The translations under genes and the position numbers were made by a program. Below, in pieces: positions 7,268-15,594 of a stretch of DNA of 64,000 nt. This stretch comes from DASTBU01 sp035711845. Its GTDB lineage: Bacteria; Acidobacteriota; Vicinamibacteria; Vicinamibacterales; 2-12-FULL-66-21. The notes under the pieces were generated by a model that ran no database searches, was not told where the DNA came from, and worked only from the letters and a program-made list of their open reading frames with translations. The stretch lies in assembly GCA_035711845.1 (NCBI GenBank), contig DASTBU010000157.1:66293-130292 (forward strand), given 5' to 3'. The first letter of the stretch is position 1. Every line of letters starts with the position of its first letter.

Positions 7268-8298
7268 AGCGCATCCTTCTCGCGGGCCTGCTGCTCCTGA
7301 TCCTTGGCGTGGCCGCCGCCGGCGCCTGGTTGTATCTGTCGGTCGAGAGGCCCTTCAAAGGCTACGAGGGCAACGAGACGTTCGTGGAGATTCAGGCCGG
7401 GAGCGGGCCCATTACGATGGGCCGCGCGCTGACCGAGGCGGGCGTCGTTCCAAGTGTCACGGCTTTCCGGACGGCAGTCTGGGTCCGGGGTGCGGGCCGG
7501 CGGCTGCAGGCCGGCGAGTACCGCTTCGAACGCCCGATGACCCCTCTCGAAGTGGTGGACAAGATCGCGCGAGGCGACGTCTATCTCCAGCCGGTGACGT
7601 TCCGCGAGGGGCTGACGATCCGACAGATGGCGCAGATTTTTCAGGAGCGCCGGTTCGGCACCGCGCAGGAGTTCATCACTGCCGCGTCGAGGGCAGACCG
7701 CATCCGCAGCATCGATCCGTCCGCGCGCGACCTCGAGGGGTATCTCTTTCCAGACACGTATACCCTTCCGCGGCGGGCGACGGCCGAACAGCTCGTCGAG
7801 CGGATGGTCGCACGTTTCGAGGCGGCCCTGTCGCCGGAGGTGCGCGAGCAGGCCGCCGCGCGTGGGCTGACCGTGCGCCAGCTCGTCACGCTGGCATCCC
7901 TGGTGGAAAAGGAGACGGCCAGACGCGAAGAGCGGCCGCTGGTCTCGGCCGTCTACTCGAACCGGCTGAGGATCGGCATGGGCCTCCAGTGCGATCCGAC
8001 GGTGATTTACGCGCTGGAGCGCGCCGGCCGGTTCGATGGCAATCTCACGCGGGACGACCTGCGCTTCGATTCGCCGTACAACACCTATCGCTACGCCGGC
8101 CTGCCTCCTGGTCCTATTGCGGCGCCCGGCAAGGCATCGCTTGAAGCCGCCGCGAACCCGGCCGACGTCCCTTACATCTATTTCGTCAGCCGCAACGACG
8201 GGTCGCACGCCTTCGCCAGTACTCTGGAAGAGCACAACCGAAACGTGCACCAGTGGCAGGTGCTCTACCACCGGGAAAAGCGACTGCGGCAGCAGTAG
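7264..8298 (+). CDS. mltG: Endolytic murein transglycosylase
   Basis: YceG/MltG-type lytic transglycosylase that cuts nascent glycan strands in the periplasm and so sets strand length. The 344-residue protein has one N-terminal membrane segment (residues 4-26), a LysM-like subdomain and the catalytic domain. The motif ASLVEKETAR places the expected catalytic Glu at residue 215, and YLFPDTYTLPR and YNTYRYAGLPPGPIAAPG are typical of the family. It starts with GTG inside the ruvX stop codon. The length fits the family (about 340). Confidence 0.95.
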   Translation: MKRILLAGLLLLILGVAAAGAWLYLSVERPFKGYEGNETFVEIQAGSGPITMGRALTEAGVVPSVTAFRTAVWVRGAGRRLQAGEYRFERPMTPLEVVDKIARGDVYLQPVTFREGLTIRQMAQIFQERRFGTAQEFITAASRADRIRSIDPSARDLEGYLFPDTYTLPRRATAEQLVERMVARFEAALSPEVREQAAARGLTVRQLVTLASLVEKETARREERPLVSAVYSNRLRIGMGLQCDPTVIYALERAGRFDGNLTRDDLRFDSPYNTYRYAGLPPGPIAAPGKASLEAAANPADVPYIYFVSRNDGSHAFASTLEEHNRNVHQWQVLYHREKRLRQQ

Positions 8299-8319
8299 CC
8301 GTCGCGTCCCGTCCCCTGC

Positions 8320-9204
8320 CTATCTCTCGCCCCATTTGAGCTTCTGTCGGAGTACATCGAAATACGTGCGGCGTGACGAGCGGACGACGCGTAGCGATCG
8401 CTCGGCCCGCACGATTTCCACGGCGTCGTCGGCCCGGAGCGGGTGCCCGGTCTGGCCGTCGTAGGTGACGACCACTTCGTCGTGAGCGTTGTCCATCAAC
8501 GGCTCCACGCGGACGGTCGAGGAGGCCGGGATGATGACCGGCCGATTCGTGAGTGTATGCGGCGCGATCGGTGTCAACAGCACGGCGTCCAGTGAGGGAT
8601 GGACGATGGGCCCGCCGGCCGCGAGGTTGTATGCGGTGGATCCGGTGGGGCTGGCCACGATGAGGCCGTCGGCCCGCACGCGCATCACGGGCTGCTCCCC
8701 GACGGTGACGGCCAGCTCGATGATCCGCGAGAGCGCGCCCTTGGTGATCACGACGTCGTTCAGCACGATGCGTTCCGTGAAAATCGCCTCGTCGCGGAGG
8801 GTCCGCGCATGCAGCATCATCCGCCGGTCCATGTCGGCCGTTCCGTCGAGGACGTGATCGAGCGACTCGTAGAGCTCGGGCAGCGTGATCTCGGTCAGGA
8901 AGCCCAGGCTGCCGAAGTTCACGCCAAGAATGGGGACGTCCACCCCCGCCTGCGCGATTCGATTCGCCATCCCGATGAGCGTGCCGTCGCCCCCGAGCAC
9001 GACGATCAGGTCGCAGCTCGCTGGCAGCGCGTCGCGCGTGCTCGTAGGCCGTTCGGGCGGCAGACCGGACAGCGCCGCCGTCTCGGTCTCGAAAACCGGC
9101 GCGACGCCGCGGGCCTCGAGCCAGCCCGCCAGTTCCGCCAGCACGCCGGCGGCCGCGTCGAGATTGTGTTTAGCGACCAGTCCGACACTCGAGATCGTGG
9201 ACAT
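8320..9204 (-). CDS. nadK: NAD kinase
   Basis: Phosphorylates NAD to NADP in the cytoplasm. The product of 294 residues contains the diagnostic GGDGTLIG loop, the NDVVITKG segment and DGLIVASPTGSTAYNLAAGG. The start at 9204 (MSTISSVGLVAKHN) is chosen because the family starts with this strand; an ATG 81 bases further upstream adds a low-quality extension that overlaps tlyA. It is the last gene of the minus-strand run that begins with hsp20 at 13864. About 20 bases separate it from tlyA. It converges with mltG over a 21-base gap. Confidence 0.96.
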   Translation of the reverse strand: MSTISSVGLVAKHNLDAAAGVLAELAGWLEARGVAPVFETETAALSGLPPERPTSTRDALPASCDLIVVLGGDGTLIGMANRIAQAGVDVPILGVNFGSLGFLTEITLPELYESLDHVLDGTADMDRRMMLHARTLRDEAIFTERIVLNDVVITKGALSRIIELAVTVGEQPVMRVRADGLIVASPTGSTAYNLAAGGPIVHPSLDAVLLTPIAPHTLTNRPVIIPASSTVRVEPLMDNAHDEVVVTYDGQTGHPLRADDAVEIVRAERSLRVVRSSRRTYFDVLRQKLKWGER

Positions 9205-9223
9205 CGTTGCGCGTCTCGTTCGG

Positions 9224-9982
9224 TCAGGGGTGCGGGGCGTTGCGAAGATGCAGCAGGAACTCCTGGTTGCCTTCCATGCCGGCAATCGGTGAGGCGACCA
9301 GGGCCACGCGCTTCAATCCTAGCGTATCTGCGGCCGACGTGATTTCCGCGATCACCCGCGCGTGGACCTGCGGATCGCGCACGATGCCGCCCTTGCCGAC
9401 CTCGGCCCTGCCAGCCTCGAACTGGGGCTTGACGAGCGCGATCACATCGCCCGGATCCTTCAACAGCGGAGGAACTCCGGGGAGGATATAGCGAAGCGAG
9501 ATGAAGGAGACATCGATCGTGATGATGTCGAACGAGCGCAAATCCTGCGGCAGCTGATCGGCTGCCAGCATCCGCGCGTTCACGCGCTCCAGCACGACGA
9601 CGCGCGGGTGGGTCCGAAGCCGCCAGTCGAGTTGTCCATAGCCGACGTCGAGCGCGAGCACACGCGTTGCGCCGCGCTGGAGCAGGACGTCGGTGAAGCC
9701 GCCGGTCGAGGCCCCGATGTCCAGCGCCGTCCGGCCCGACACCTCGATTTCGAAGGCGTCGAGGGCCGCGGCCAGCTTCAGGCCTCCGCGCGACACGTAC
9801 GGGTGATCGGGCAGGGCGAGCGTGACGTCGGCGTCCGGCCGCACGAGCGTGCCCGCCTTCGTCGCTGGCTGTCCCTCGATGCGCACCTGCCCCGCGATCA
9901 CGAGCGCCCGGGCGCGCTCGCGGGAAGCCGCCAGGCCGCGTTCGACCAGGAGCACGTCGAGACGAAGGCGGGGGCGTGTCAA
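9224..9982 (-). CDS. tlyA: TlyA-family rRNA 2'-O-methyltransferase
   Basis: Ribosomal RNA methyltransferase with an N-terminal S4 RNA-binding domain (RLDVLLVERGLAASRERAR, residues about 5-65) and an FtsJ-type Rossmann domain (LDIGASTGGFTDVLLQRGA, later DVSFISL and LVKPQFEAGR). TlyA of mycobacteria methylates 16S and 23S rRNA and affects capreomycin sensitivity. A TTG at 9982 that overlaps the ispA stop codon (TTGA) gives 252 residues beginning right before the S4 domain; an ATG at 10072 would add 30 residues that overlap ispA and look unlike the family. The TTG choice is an inference. Coupled with ispA above and nadK below. Confidence 0.9.
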   Translation of the reverse strand: MTRPRLRLDVLLVERGLAASRERARALVIAGQVRIEGQPATKAGTLVRPDADVTLALPDHPYVSRGGLKLAAALDAFEIEVSGRTALDIGASTGGFTDVLLQRGATRVLALDVGYGQLDWRLRTHPRVVVLERVNARMLAADQLPQDLRSFDIITIDVSFISLRYILPGVPPLLKDPGDVIALVKPQFEAGRAEVGKGGIVRDPQVHARVIAEITSAADTLGLKRVALVASPIAGMEGNQEFLLHLRNAPHP

Positions 9983-10929
9983 TGCGTTCGGGAGACCACC
10001 CACCGGGCTATCGCGGGCAGATGCCCGGCGAGTCCGCCCGAGGCGAGCGATCTGAGCGCACGGTCGATGCACTCGCCGGCGAGGCGTTTCGACTCGGCAA
10101 GGCCGTAGAGCGATGGATAGGTCGGTTTGCCGGCCGCGGCGTCCTTGCCAGCGGTCTTGCCGAGCTGGGACGACACCCCTTCGACATCGAGGATGTCGTC
10201 GACGATCTGGAATGCGAGGCCGAGGTTCCGCGCATAGGCTGTGACGGCGTCGACTTGCCGCGGCGTCGCGCCGGCCATGAGCGCTCCGGCCTGAGCCGCG
10301 CCCGTGATGAGCGCCGCCGTTTTGCGCGCGTGCATGGCGCGCAGCCGTTCCGCGTCGAGCGGTGCTGCGCCGGGCGAGGCGGCCAGCAGGTCGATCGCCT
10401 GGCCTCCGACCATACCTGCGGCGCCGGCCGCCTCGGCGATGGCGCCGAGCGCGGCGAGCCTTCGAACAGCCAGTTCACGGGCGTCCACCGATGGGCATTC
10501 GGCGGGCTCGCGCGCGAGGAGCACGACGGCCTCGGTCAGCAGCGCATCGCCCGCGAGGATGGCCATCGCTTCCCCGAACACGACGTGAGACGTCGGCCGC
10601 CCGCGACGAAGCGTGTCGTTGTCCATGGCAGGCAGATCGTCGTGCACGAGCGAGTAGGTGTGAATCAGCTCCACGGCGCAGGCAGCCGGTATCGCGAGCG
10701 GCAGTGCCGACTCGGACGTTGCGCCGGCCGCTTCGACCGTTGCTTCCGCGGCGGCCAGCACCAGCATCGATCGCAGCCGTTTGCCCCCTGCCATGACGCT
10801 GTAGCGCATCGCCTCGGCCAGCACCCCCGGCGTTGTTCCCGACGCCGGCAGAAAACGCTGGAGAGCCGTATCGACCAGCTCGCGCCGCGCGGCGAGCCAC
10901 GTGTCCAGATCGATCGAGACCACGCTCAC
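9979..10929 (-). CDS. ispA: Polyprenyl diphosphate synthase (farnesyl type)
   Basis: Makes farnesyl or geranylgeranyl diphosphate by adding isopentenyl units to an allylic primer. The 316-residue, all-helical product shows both aspartate motifs: DDLPAMDND (first, chain elongation) and DDILD (second), plus GGKRLR near the N-terminus and the GKD/K motif TAGKDAAAGKPTYPSL. Product length cannot be set from the sequence alone; context beside xseB and tlyA is that of ispA. It begins four bases before the xseB stop. Genomes often carry dxs in this cluster between ispA and tlyA, but none is here. Confidence 0.93.
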   Translation of the reverse strand: MSVVSIDLDTWLAARRELVDTALQRFLPASGTTPGVLAEAMRYSVMAGGKRLRSMLVLAAAEATVEAAGATSESALPLAIPAACAVELIHTYSLVHDDLPAMDNDTLRRGRPTSHVVFGEAMAILAGDALLTEAVVLLAREPAECPSVDARELAVRRLAALGAIAEAAGAAGMVGGQAIDLLAASPGAAPLDAERLRAMHARKTAALITGAAQAGALMAGATPRQVDAVTAYARNLGLAFQIVDDILDVEGVSSQLGKTAGKDAAAGKPTYPSLYGLAESKRLAGECIDRALRSLASGGLAGHLPAIARWVVSRTH

Positions 10930-11177
10930 TTCGTCCCGCCGCTGTCGCTGTCCAGGCCAAGGCCGGCGGGGGCCGGCCGAACCTCGCCGCGCTCGTTGAG
11001 GATCTCGATGCGGCGCTCGGCCGCCTCCAGTCGCGCGTGGCAGAAGCGCGAGAGCTGGACGCCCCGCTCGTACAGCTCGAGTGATTTCTCGAGCGGAAGG
11101 TCACCCTCTTCGAGCGTTCGAGCGATCCTGTCCAGCTCGGCGATCGCCGATTCGAAATCCTTGATCGTTGGATCCAT
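10926..11177 (-). CDS. xseB: Exodeoxyribonuclease VII small subunit
   Basis: Small subunit of exonuclease VII, which degrades single-stranded DNA. At 83 residues it matches the usual 70-85. The core KDFESAIAELDRIARTLEEG and LPLEKSLELYERGVQLSRFC is the family signature: two helices that bind the large subunit. It lies 10 bases downstream of xseA and overlaps ispA by four bases, so the three are one transcript. Confidence 0.95.
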   Translation of the reverse strand: MDPTIKDFESAIAELDRIARTLEEGDLPLEKSLELYERGVQLSRFCHARLEAAERRIEILNERGEVRPAPAGLGLDSDSGGTK

Positions 11178-11187
11178 TCATCTCACC

Positions 11188-12588
11188 TTACTGATGGCCG
11201 TCTCCAGCCGACTCCTTCACCCGGCAGAACAGCTCGCCGACCTGGACCCGCACCCGCACATCGTCGCCGGGCGCCACGGCGGAGGCGTCGCGGATGATTC
11301 TGGTCCGATCGGCGTTCCAGCACACAGCATAGCCGCGGCCCAGGACGGCGAGCGGGCTGAGGCTGTCAATCCGCGCCGACAGCGTGGCCAGCTGCGCGCG
11401 CGCGCCGTCCTGACGGCGGCGCGCCGCCGCGACCAGGCGCGTGGCGGCTGCCTCGAGCCGTGCGCGGACGGCCGCCAGCCGCCGCCTGATGTCATGCGAT
11501 TCCAGCCGGGTCTGCAGTGCGCGGTGCTGGCGTTCGCGGCGGCCGAGCGCCGACTGCATCACGGAGCGCAACTGATGCGAGAGCTCCGCCACATGGCGCC
11601 CTCGCATCGCGAGCCTCGCCTCGAACGCGCCCAGCCCCCGCCGCCGCTCGAGCAGGTGCAGGTCCGAACGACGGGCTTGCAGGCCATGGAGCATCGACGC
11701 GCGAAGGCGCTCCCGGAGCCGGTCGATACGGGCGCAGAACTCGTCCTTTGCGGCAATGACCATTTCGGCCGCGGCGGAAGGCGTAGGAGCGCGAACGTCC
11801 GCCACGAAGTCGGCGATGGTGAAATCGACCTCGTGGCCGACCGCGCTCACCACCGGCACCGGGCACGACGCGATGGCCCGCGCCACCGGCTCCTCGTTGA
11901 AGCTCCACAAATCTTCCGCCGAGCCGCCTCCGCGACCGACGATCACGACGTCGACGCCTTTCACCCGGCCGATGGAGCGAAGGGCATCCGCGATTTCCGC
12001 CGCTGCTCCCTCGCCCTGGACCCGTGCAGGACGGATCACGAGATGCGCGCTCGCGTGCCGGCGCCTCAGCACTTTGATGATGTCGCGAAGCGCGGCGCCT
12101 TCGAGCGACGTGACGATTCCGATTCGGGCGGGCAGTGCCGGCAGGGGGCGCTTGCGCTCGGCGGCGAACAGGCCCTCGGCCTGCAGCTTCTTCTTGAGCT
12201 GCTCGAAGGCAACCTGCAGGGCGCCCAGCCCGCGTGGCTGCAGGTGCTCGCAGACGAGTTGATATTCGCCCTTCGGGTCGTACACCCCGAGCCGCCCGCG
12301 GGCGATGACATGCTGCCCGTCCTCGACCTTGAACTCGAGATAGCGCACCGCGGAACGGAACATCACGGCTTTGATCTGAGCGCCGCCGTCTTTCAGCGTC
12401 AGGTAGAGATGTCCCGTGTTCCACAGGCGACAGTTCGAGACCTCGCCCTCGACCCAGACGTCTCCGAAGCTCGATTCGAGAAGACCGCGGATGGACGCGG
12501 TCAGTTCGGAGACGGAGTAGACCCGACGGTCGGGCGTCGCCGGGCGGCGCCGTTCGTCCTCGAACGGCTGCGAGAAGAGATCGGACAT
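11188..12588 (-). CDS. xseA: Exodeoxyribonuclease VII large subunit
   Basis: Catalytic subunit of exonuclease VII. The 466-residue product has an N-terminal OB-fold (SVSELTASIRGLLESSFGDV, WVEGEVSN), the catalytic region with RIGIVTSLEGAALRDI and VDVVIVGRGGGSAEDLWSFN, then SAVGHEVDFTIADFVADVRAPTPSAAAE split over the same core, and a long coiled-coil tail rich in Arg and Ala. The C-terminal AVLGRGYAVCWN segment is also typical. It follows ymdB by five bases and precedes xseB by ten. Confidence 0.96.
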   Translation of the reverse strand: MSDLFSQPFEDERRRPATPDRRVYSVSELTASIRGLLESSFGDVWVEGEVSNCRLWNTGHLYLTLKDGGAQIKAVMFRSAVRYLEFKVEDGQHVIARGRLGVYDPKGEYQLVCEHLQPRGLGALQVAFEQLKKKLQAEGLFAAERKRPLPALPARIGIVTSLEGAALRDIIKVLRRRHASAHLVIRPARVQGEGAAAEIADALRSIGRVKGVDVVIVGRGGGSAEDLWSFNEEPVARAIASCPVPVVSAVGHEVDFTIADFVADVRAPTPSAAAEMVIAAKDEFCARIDRLRERLRASMLHGLQARRSDLHLLERRRGLGAFEARLAMRGRHVAELSHQLRSVMQSALGRRERQHRALQTRLESHDIRRRLAAVRARLEAAATRLVAAARRRQDGARAQLATLSARIDSLSPLAVLGRGYAVCWNADRTRIIRDASAVAPGDDVRVRVQVGELFCRVKESAGDGHQ

Positions 12589-12593
12589 TGCGA

Positions 12594-13421
12594 TCAGATG
12601 CGGGTCGCTTCGACCACGCCCGCGGCGAGCGTGTCGACCTCCGCGGCGGCGAGGTTGATGCGTTCGATCGCCACCGCACGCCCCGTGGCCGGATCGGCCG
12701 TGACGAGCACGGCGTTCAACCGCGCCATGCCCCCTGCGGCCTCGAACTTGGCCGGCATTGCGGTGAGAAACCGTCCCAGCGCGGCGTCCACGGTGACGCC
12801 GATGATCGAATCGTACGGGCCGGTCATGCCCGCGTCGGTCAGATACGCGGTCCCTTTCGGGAGAATTCGCTCGTCGGCCGTCTGCACGTGCGTGTGCGTG
12901 CCGATGACCGCCGTGACGCGCCCATCCAGGTGCCAGCCCATGGCAGCCTTTTCGGAAGTTGCCTCAGCGTGGAAGTCGACGAGGATCACGCGCGTCTTCG
13001 CCCGCAGCGCATCGGCCTCCCGGATGGCGATCGCGAACGGATCGTCGAGCGGCGTCATGAACACCCGGCCCATCAGGTTGATCACGCCCACAGGCTCGCC
13101 GCTTCGCGTCCGCGCGAGGTAGCTGCCGCGGCCCGGGACGCCCGCCGGGTAGTTGGCGGGGCGGAGGAGGCGCGTCTGGCCGGGCATGTAGTCGAGGACC
13201 TCTTTTTTGTCCCAGACGTGATTGCCGGTCGTCATCACGTCGACGCCGTAGCCGAGGATGGTCTCGCCGATGTCGCCGGTAATGCCGAACCCCGCGGCCG
13301 CATTCTCCACATTGGCAATCACGAGATCGATGGCGCGGGCGGCGACGAGCGGGGGAATCGCGCGCCGTGCGAGCTCGCGGCCGGACTTACCAAAAATGTC
13401 TCCAATGAACAGGATGTTCAT
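12594..13421 (-). CDS. YmdB-family metallophosphoesterase
   Basis: TIGR00282 family, calcineurin-like phosphodiesterase; the Bacillus YmdB acts on cyclic nucleotides and affects biofilm decisions. The 275-residue product has all expected metal ligands: Asp8 (LFIGD), Glu39 and Asn40 (NVEN), Asn67 and His68 (GNH), His151 (DFHAE), His176 and His178 (THTHVQT). The start MNILFIGD at 13421 is the family norm; an ATG at 13433 that overlaps the hsp20 stop is an alternative adding four residues. It lies within the hsp20-to-nadK run. Substrate in this organism is unknown. Confidence 0.92.
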   Translation of the reverse strand: MNILFIGDIFGKSGRELARRAIPPLVAARAIDLVIANVENAAAGFGITGDIGETILGYGVDVMTTGNHVWDKKEVLDYMPGQTRLLRPANYPAGVPGRGSYLARTRSGEPVGVINLMGRVFMTPLDDPFAIAIREADALRAKTRVILVDFHAEATSEKAAMGWHLDGRVTAVIGTHTHVQTADERILPKGTAYLTDAGMTGPYDSIIGVTVDAALGRFLTAMPAKFEAAGGMARLNAVLVTADPATGRAVAIERINLAAAEVDTLAAGVVEATRI

Positions 13422-13429
13422 GAGCCGCG

Positions 13430-13864
13430 TCATTCCACGATGGGGACGCGAATCTCGCGCCCCCGCCGTTCTTCGATGCGCGGAATGACCACGTGCAGTT
13501 CCCCCGAGACGAGCGTCGCGCGGGCGCGCCCGGCATCGATCGCGCCCGACAGCCTGAAGAACCGGGCGAAGCCCCCGAAGGCGCGCTCGGCCAGATGGAA
13601 GGCGGCCTCGCGGTGCTCGCAGCCACTCGGCAGCTTTTGCCCCGCCACCACGACGATGCCCCGGGCGCAGACGATTCGAATGGAGTCGGCTGGCACCCCC
13701 GGCAGGTCGGCCAGGATTTCCACGGCAGCCGAGGTTTCGAAGACGTCCATGGGGGGGGCGAATTCGGCCGGTCCGCCGGGTGTGAATCCCTCCGTCTGGA
13801 GCCATTCGAGGACGCGGCGGAGGTCGTCGCCGATGTCGCTGTGCTGGAGCATGATGCCGACCAT
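13430..13864 (-). CDS. Hsp20/alpha-crystallin family protein (divergent)
   Basis: Small heat-shock-like protein of 144 residues; such proteins hold unfolded proteins in the cytoplasm. The alpha-crystallin domain runs from about residue 40 (PPMDVFETSAAVEILADLPG) to 135, with the ARGIVVVAGQ strand and a weak match to the usual C-terminal GxLxV segment (GELHVVIPRIEE). It is more divergent than the two plus-strand Hsp20 proteins just across the gap. A TAGAAT box lies close upstream on the minus strand but without a clear -35. It heads the seven-gene run that ends with nadK, and ymdB follows within about 10 bases. Confidence 0.85.
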   Translation of the reverse strand: MVGIMLQHSDIGDDLRRVLEWLQTEGFTPGGPAEFAPPMDVFETSAAVEILADLPGVPADSIRIVCARGIVVVAGQKLPSGCEHREAAFHLAERAFGGFARFFRLSGAIDAGRARATLVSGELHVVIPRIEERRGREIRVPIVE

Positions 13865-13950
13865 TGACTCGCTATTCTACCAGCCCGGCGGGGCGGCTGG
13901 AGTTGGGTGTGTGTGCGCATGTCCGTCGAGGCGTAAGTGGACACGCAACG

Positions 13951-14022
13951 CGCGCAAATATGAGTGCTATGCACTGATATTATATGCTTGACATAAGCTA
14001 ATATCGTTATTATATTTGCGCG
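13951..14022 (+). promoter_or_regulatory. Promoter with overlapping dyad operators before hsp20 pair
   Basis: In an AT-rich island, TTGACA (13988-13993), a 17-base spacer and TATATT (14011-14016) form a strong sigma-70 promoter. GATATTA (13976-13982) and TAATATC (13999-14005) are a perfect 7-bp dyad that encloses the -35 box, with an inner GCTT/AAGC pair. A second, wider dyad CGCGCAAATAT (13951-13961) and ATATTTGCGCG (14012-14022) encloses the whole promoter and includes the -10. Such placement fits a repressor operator for a heat-shock operon. It matches neither CIRCE nor the HspR (HAIR) consensus as I know them. Confidence 0.7.
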
Positions 14023-14070
14023 TATGCAGTTTCCAGCCTGCGGCTGGAGCATTCAAGGAGGTCGAGAGCC

Positions 14071-14505
14071 ATGGCTGTAGTTCGTTGGGATCCGGTTCGG
14101 GAACTCGCGGGGATGGAGGTCGAGCGGCTGAACCGCATGTTCTCGGATTTCTACAACGAGCGCTTCGGCGGAAGCCTGGTGCCGCCCGTCGACATCTATC
14201 AGGACGAGAACCACGAGGTGGTGATCAAGGCGGAGCTTCCGGACATCAAGCGCGAGGACATCCAGGTCACGTTCGACAACAACGTGCTGACGCTCAGCGG
14301 CGAGCGCACGCTGGATGCGGAGATCCGGCGTGAGCGTTGCCAGCGCCTCGAACGGCAGTACGGACGCTTCAGCCGATCGTTCACGCTGCCGGCGACGGTG
14401 GAGGCGTCCCGTATCCGCGCCTCGTACAGGGATGGCGTGCTGACGGTTCGCATCCCGCAGCGGGAAGAGGCGATGCCCAAGCAGATCGCCATCGCGGGCG
14501 AGTAG
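14071..14505 (+). CDS. Hsp20 family small heat-shock protein
   Basis: A 144-residue holdase with a complete alpha-crystallin domain (about residues 36-140): PPVDIYQDENHEVVIKAELP, the DIKREDIQVTFDNN turn, TLSGER, FSRSFTLP and the YRDGVLTVRIPQ end strand, all typical of bacterial Hsp20. An AAGGAGGT Shine-Dalgarno sequence lies about 10 bases before the ATG. It is the first gene after the dyad-bearing promoter and is followed 36 bases later by a second, related Hsp20, probably an ancient duplication. Confidence 0.95.
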   Translation: MAVVRWDPVRELAGMEVERLNRMFSDFYNERFGGSLVPPVDIYQDENHEVVIKAELPDIKREDIQVTFDNNVLTLSGERTLDAEIRRERCQRLERQYGRFSRSFTLPATVEASRIRASYRDGVLTVRIPQREEAMPKQIAIAGE

Positions 14506-14541
14506 GCGAGGCAGCTGGCAGGGAACTGGAGGCAAACTGTG

Positions 14542-14991
14542 ATGGCCACGAATCCGTTCGACGTCATGCGCGAGCTGGCGTCCATGCAGGACCGCATGAA
14601 CCGCATCTGGGGCAACGTCTACGACCGCGGGCAGGAGGATGTCACCAGCCGCGGCGCGTGGCTGCCTCCCGTCGATATCTACGAGAACGAGGCCCGGGAA
14701 ATCGTGCTCAAGGCTGAAGTGCCGGGCCTCCGCCGCGAGGATATCGATTTGACGGTGGACAACAACACGCTGACGATCAAGGGCGAACGGCGCCGCGACG
14801 ACTCGGTCCGCGAGGACCGCTATCACCGGGTCGAACGCGCCTACGGCGCCTTCTCGCGCTCGTTCACACTGCCGAACACGGTCGACGGCGGCCGGGTGCG
14901 CGCCGAGTACCGTGACGGCGTCCTGACGATCGTGATGCCGCCGCGCGAAGAAGCCCGCCCGCGGCAGATCCAGGTGGAAGTCAACGACTGA
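14542..14991 (+). CDS. Hsp20 family small heat-shock protein (second copy)
   Basis: A 149-residue Hsp20 with the same layout as its upstream neighbour: LPPVDIYENEAREIVLKAEV, DNNTLTIKGERR, FSRSFTLPNTVDGGRV and YRDGVLTIVMPPREE. The N-terminus (MATNPFDVMRELASMQDRMN) is longer and helical, as in the family. A GGAGG lies 10 bases before ATG 14542 and about seven before GTG 14539; either start is possible and differs by one residue. It belongs to the same operon as the gene at 14071 and is followed after 19 bases by the rpoZ-like gene. Confidence 0.95.
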   Translation: MATNPFDVMRELASMQDRMNRIWGNVYDRGQEDVTSRGAWLPPVDIYENEAREIVLKAEVPGLRREDIDLTVDNNTLTIKGERRRDDSVREDRYHRVERAYGAFSRSFTLPNTVDGGRVRAEYRDGVLTIVMPPREEARPRQIQVEVND

Positions 14992-15010
14992 CTTCAGCTA
15001 CTCTGTGAGG

Positions 15011-15286
15011 ATGGCGCAGAACGCTGGTTCGGACAATCGTGACGCGCAGAATCAGGATGGCGATCCGTCGGAGGCGCCGCCGCCCATCACGAGCCGTTTC
15101 CTCTTCGTCGACGTCGCGGCGCAACGCGCCAAGCAGCTGCGCCGCGGCGCGCGGCCCCGGCTCGAGCGGTCCTCCGCCTCTCCCCACAAGCTCGAACGCG
15201 TAGCCATGGAGGAAGTCCGTTCCGGTCTGATCGAGTACGAACTCCCGACCGGATACGAAGGCGCCGGCCGGGGAGCCCAGGCCTGA
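15011..15286 (+). CDS. rpoZ: DNA-directed RNA polymerase omega subunit
   Basis: A 91-residue protein whose centre ITSRFLFVDVAAQRAKQL, followed by GARPRLE and HKLERVAMEEVRSGLIEYELP, fits the omega subunit family, which helps assemble RNA polymerase by clamping the beta-prime subunit. The N-terminal 25 residues are polar and low in complexity. ATG 15011 and GTG 15005 are both possible starts. The place is unusual: rpoZ usually sits beside gmk and coaBC, but here it follows two hsp20 genes by 19 bases and its stop overlaps the next start (TGATG). The identity rests on my recall of the family motif and not on a search. Confidence 0.75.
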   Translation: MAQNAGSDNRDAQNQDGDPSEAPPPITSRFLFVDVAAQRAKQLRRGARPRLERSSASPHKLERVAMEEVRSGLIEYELPTGYEGAGRGAQA

Positions 15287-15561
15287 TGGAGGCGCTCACG
15301 GATCTGCTGCCAGCGGCGCTCGGGACCCTCCAGGGGCTCCTCGTCAGCTCCGCCGTGCTGCTCGCCATGTTCATCGGATTCTGCGTGCTCCTCAACCTGC
15401 CCAAGCTGCGGCGGAGCGGCAGGCATTCCAGAACCGTGCGCAGCCTGGACGAAGCGCTCGGCACCCAACAGACCTACCTGCCGCCCGATGCGCCACGCGG
15501 GCGCACCGATCAGCTCAGCACCCCGGAACTTCTCGAGTCTCAGGCACGTAAATCAGCGTGA
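15286..15561 (+). CDS. Small single-pass membrane protein, unknown
   Basis: A 91-residue protein with one clear membrane segment (about residues 12-36, LGTLQGLLVSSAVLLAMFIG) and a basic, polar C-terminal tail of about 50 residues (LRRSGRHSRTVRSLDEALG). I do not recognise the family. The start codon overlaps the rpoZ stop (TGATG), so it is translated together with rpoZ. The positive-inside rule places the tail in the cytoplasm. The tail could bind a partner, but nothing in the sequence shows which. Confidence 0.7.
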   Translation: MEALTDLLPAALGTLQGLLVSSAVLLAMFIGFCVLLNLPKLRRSGRHSRTVRSLDEALGTQQTYLPPDAPRGRTDQLSTPELLESQARKSA

Positions 15562-15594
15562 GCGGCGTGTCGCCGCACCTGCTGGAGCCGCCCC

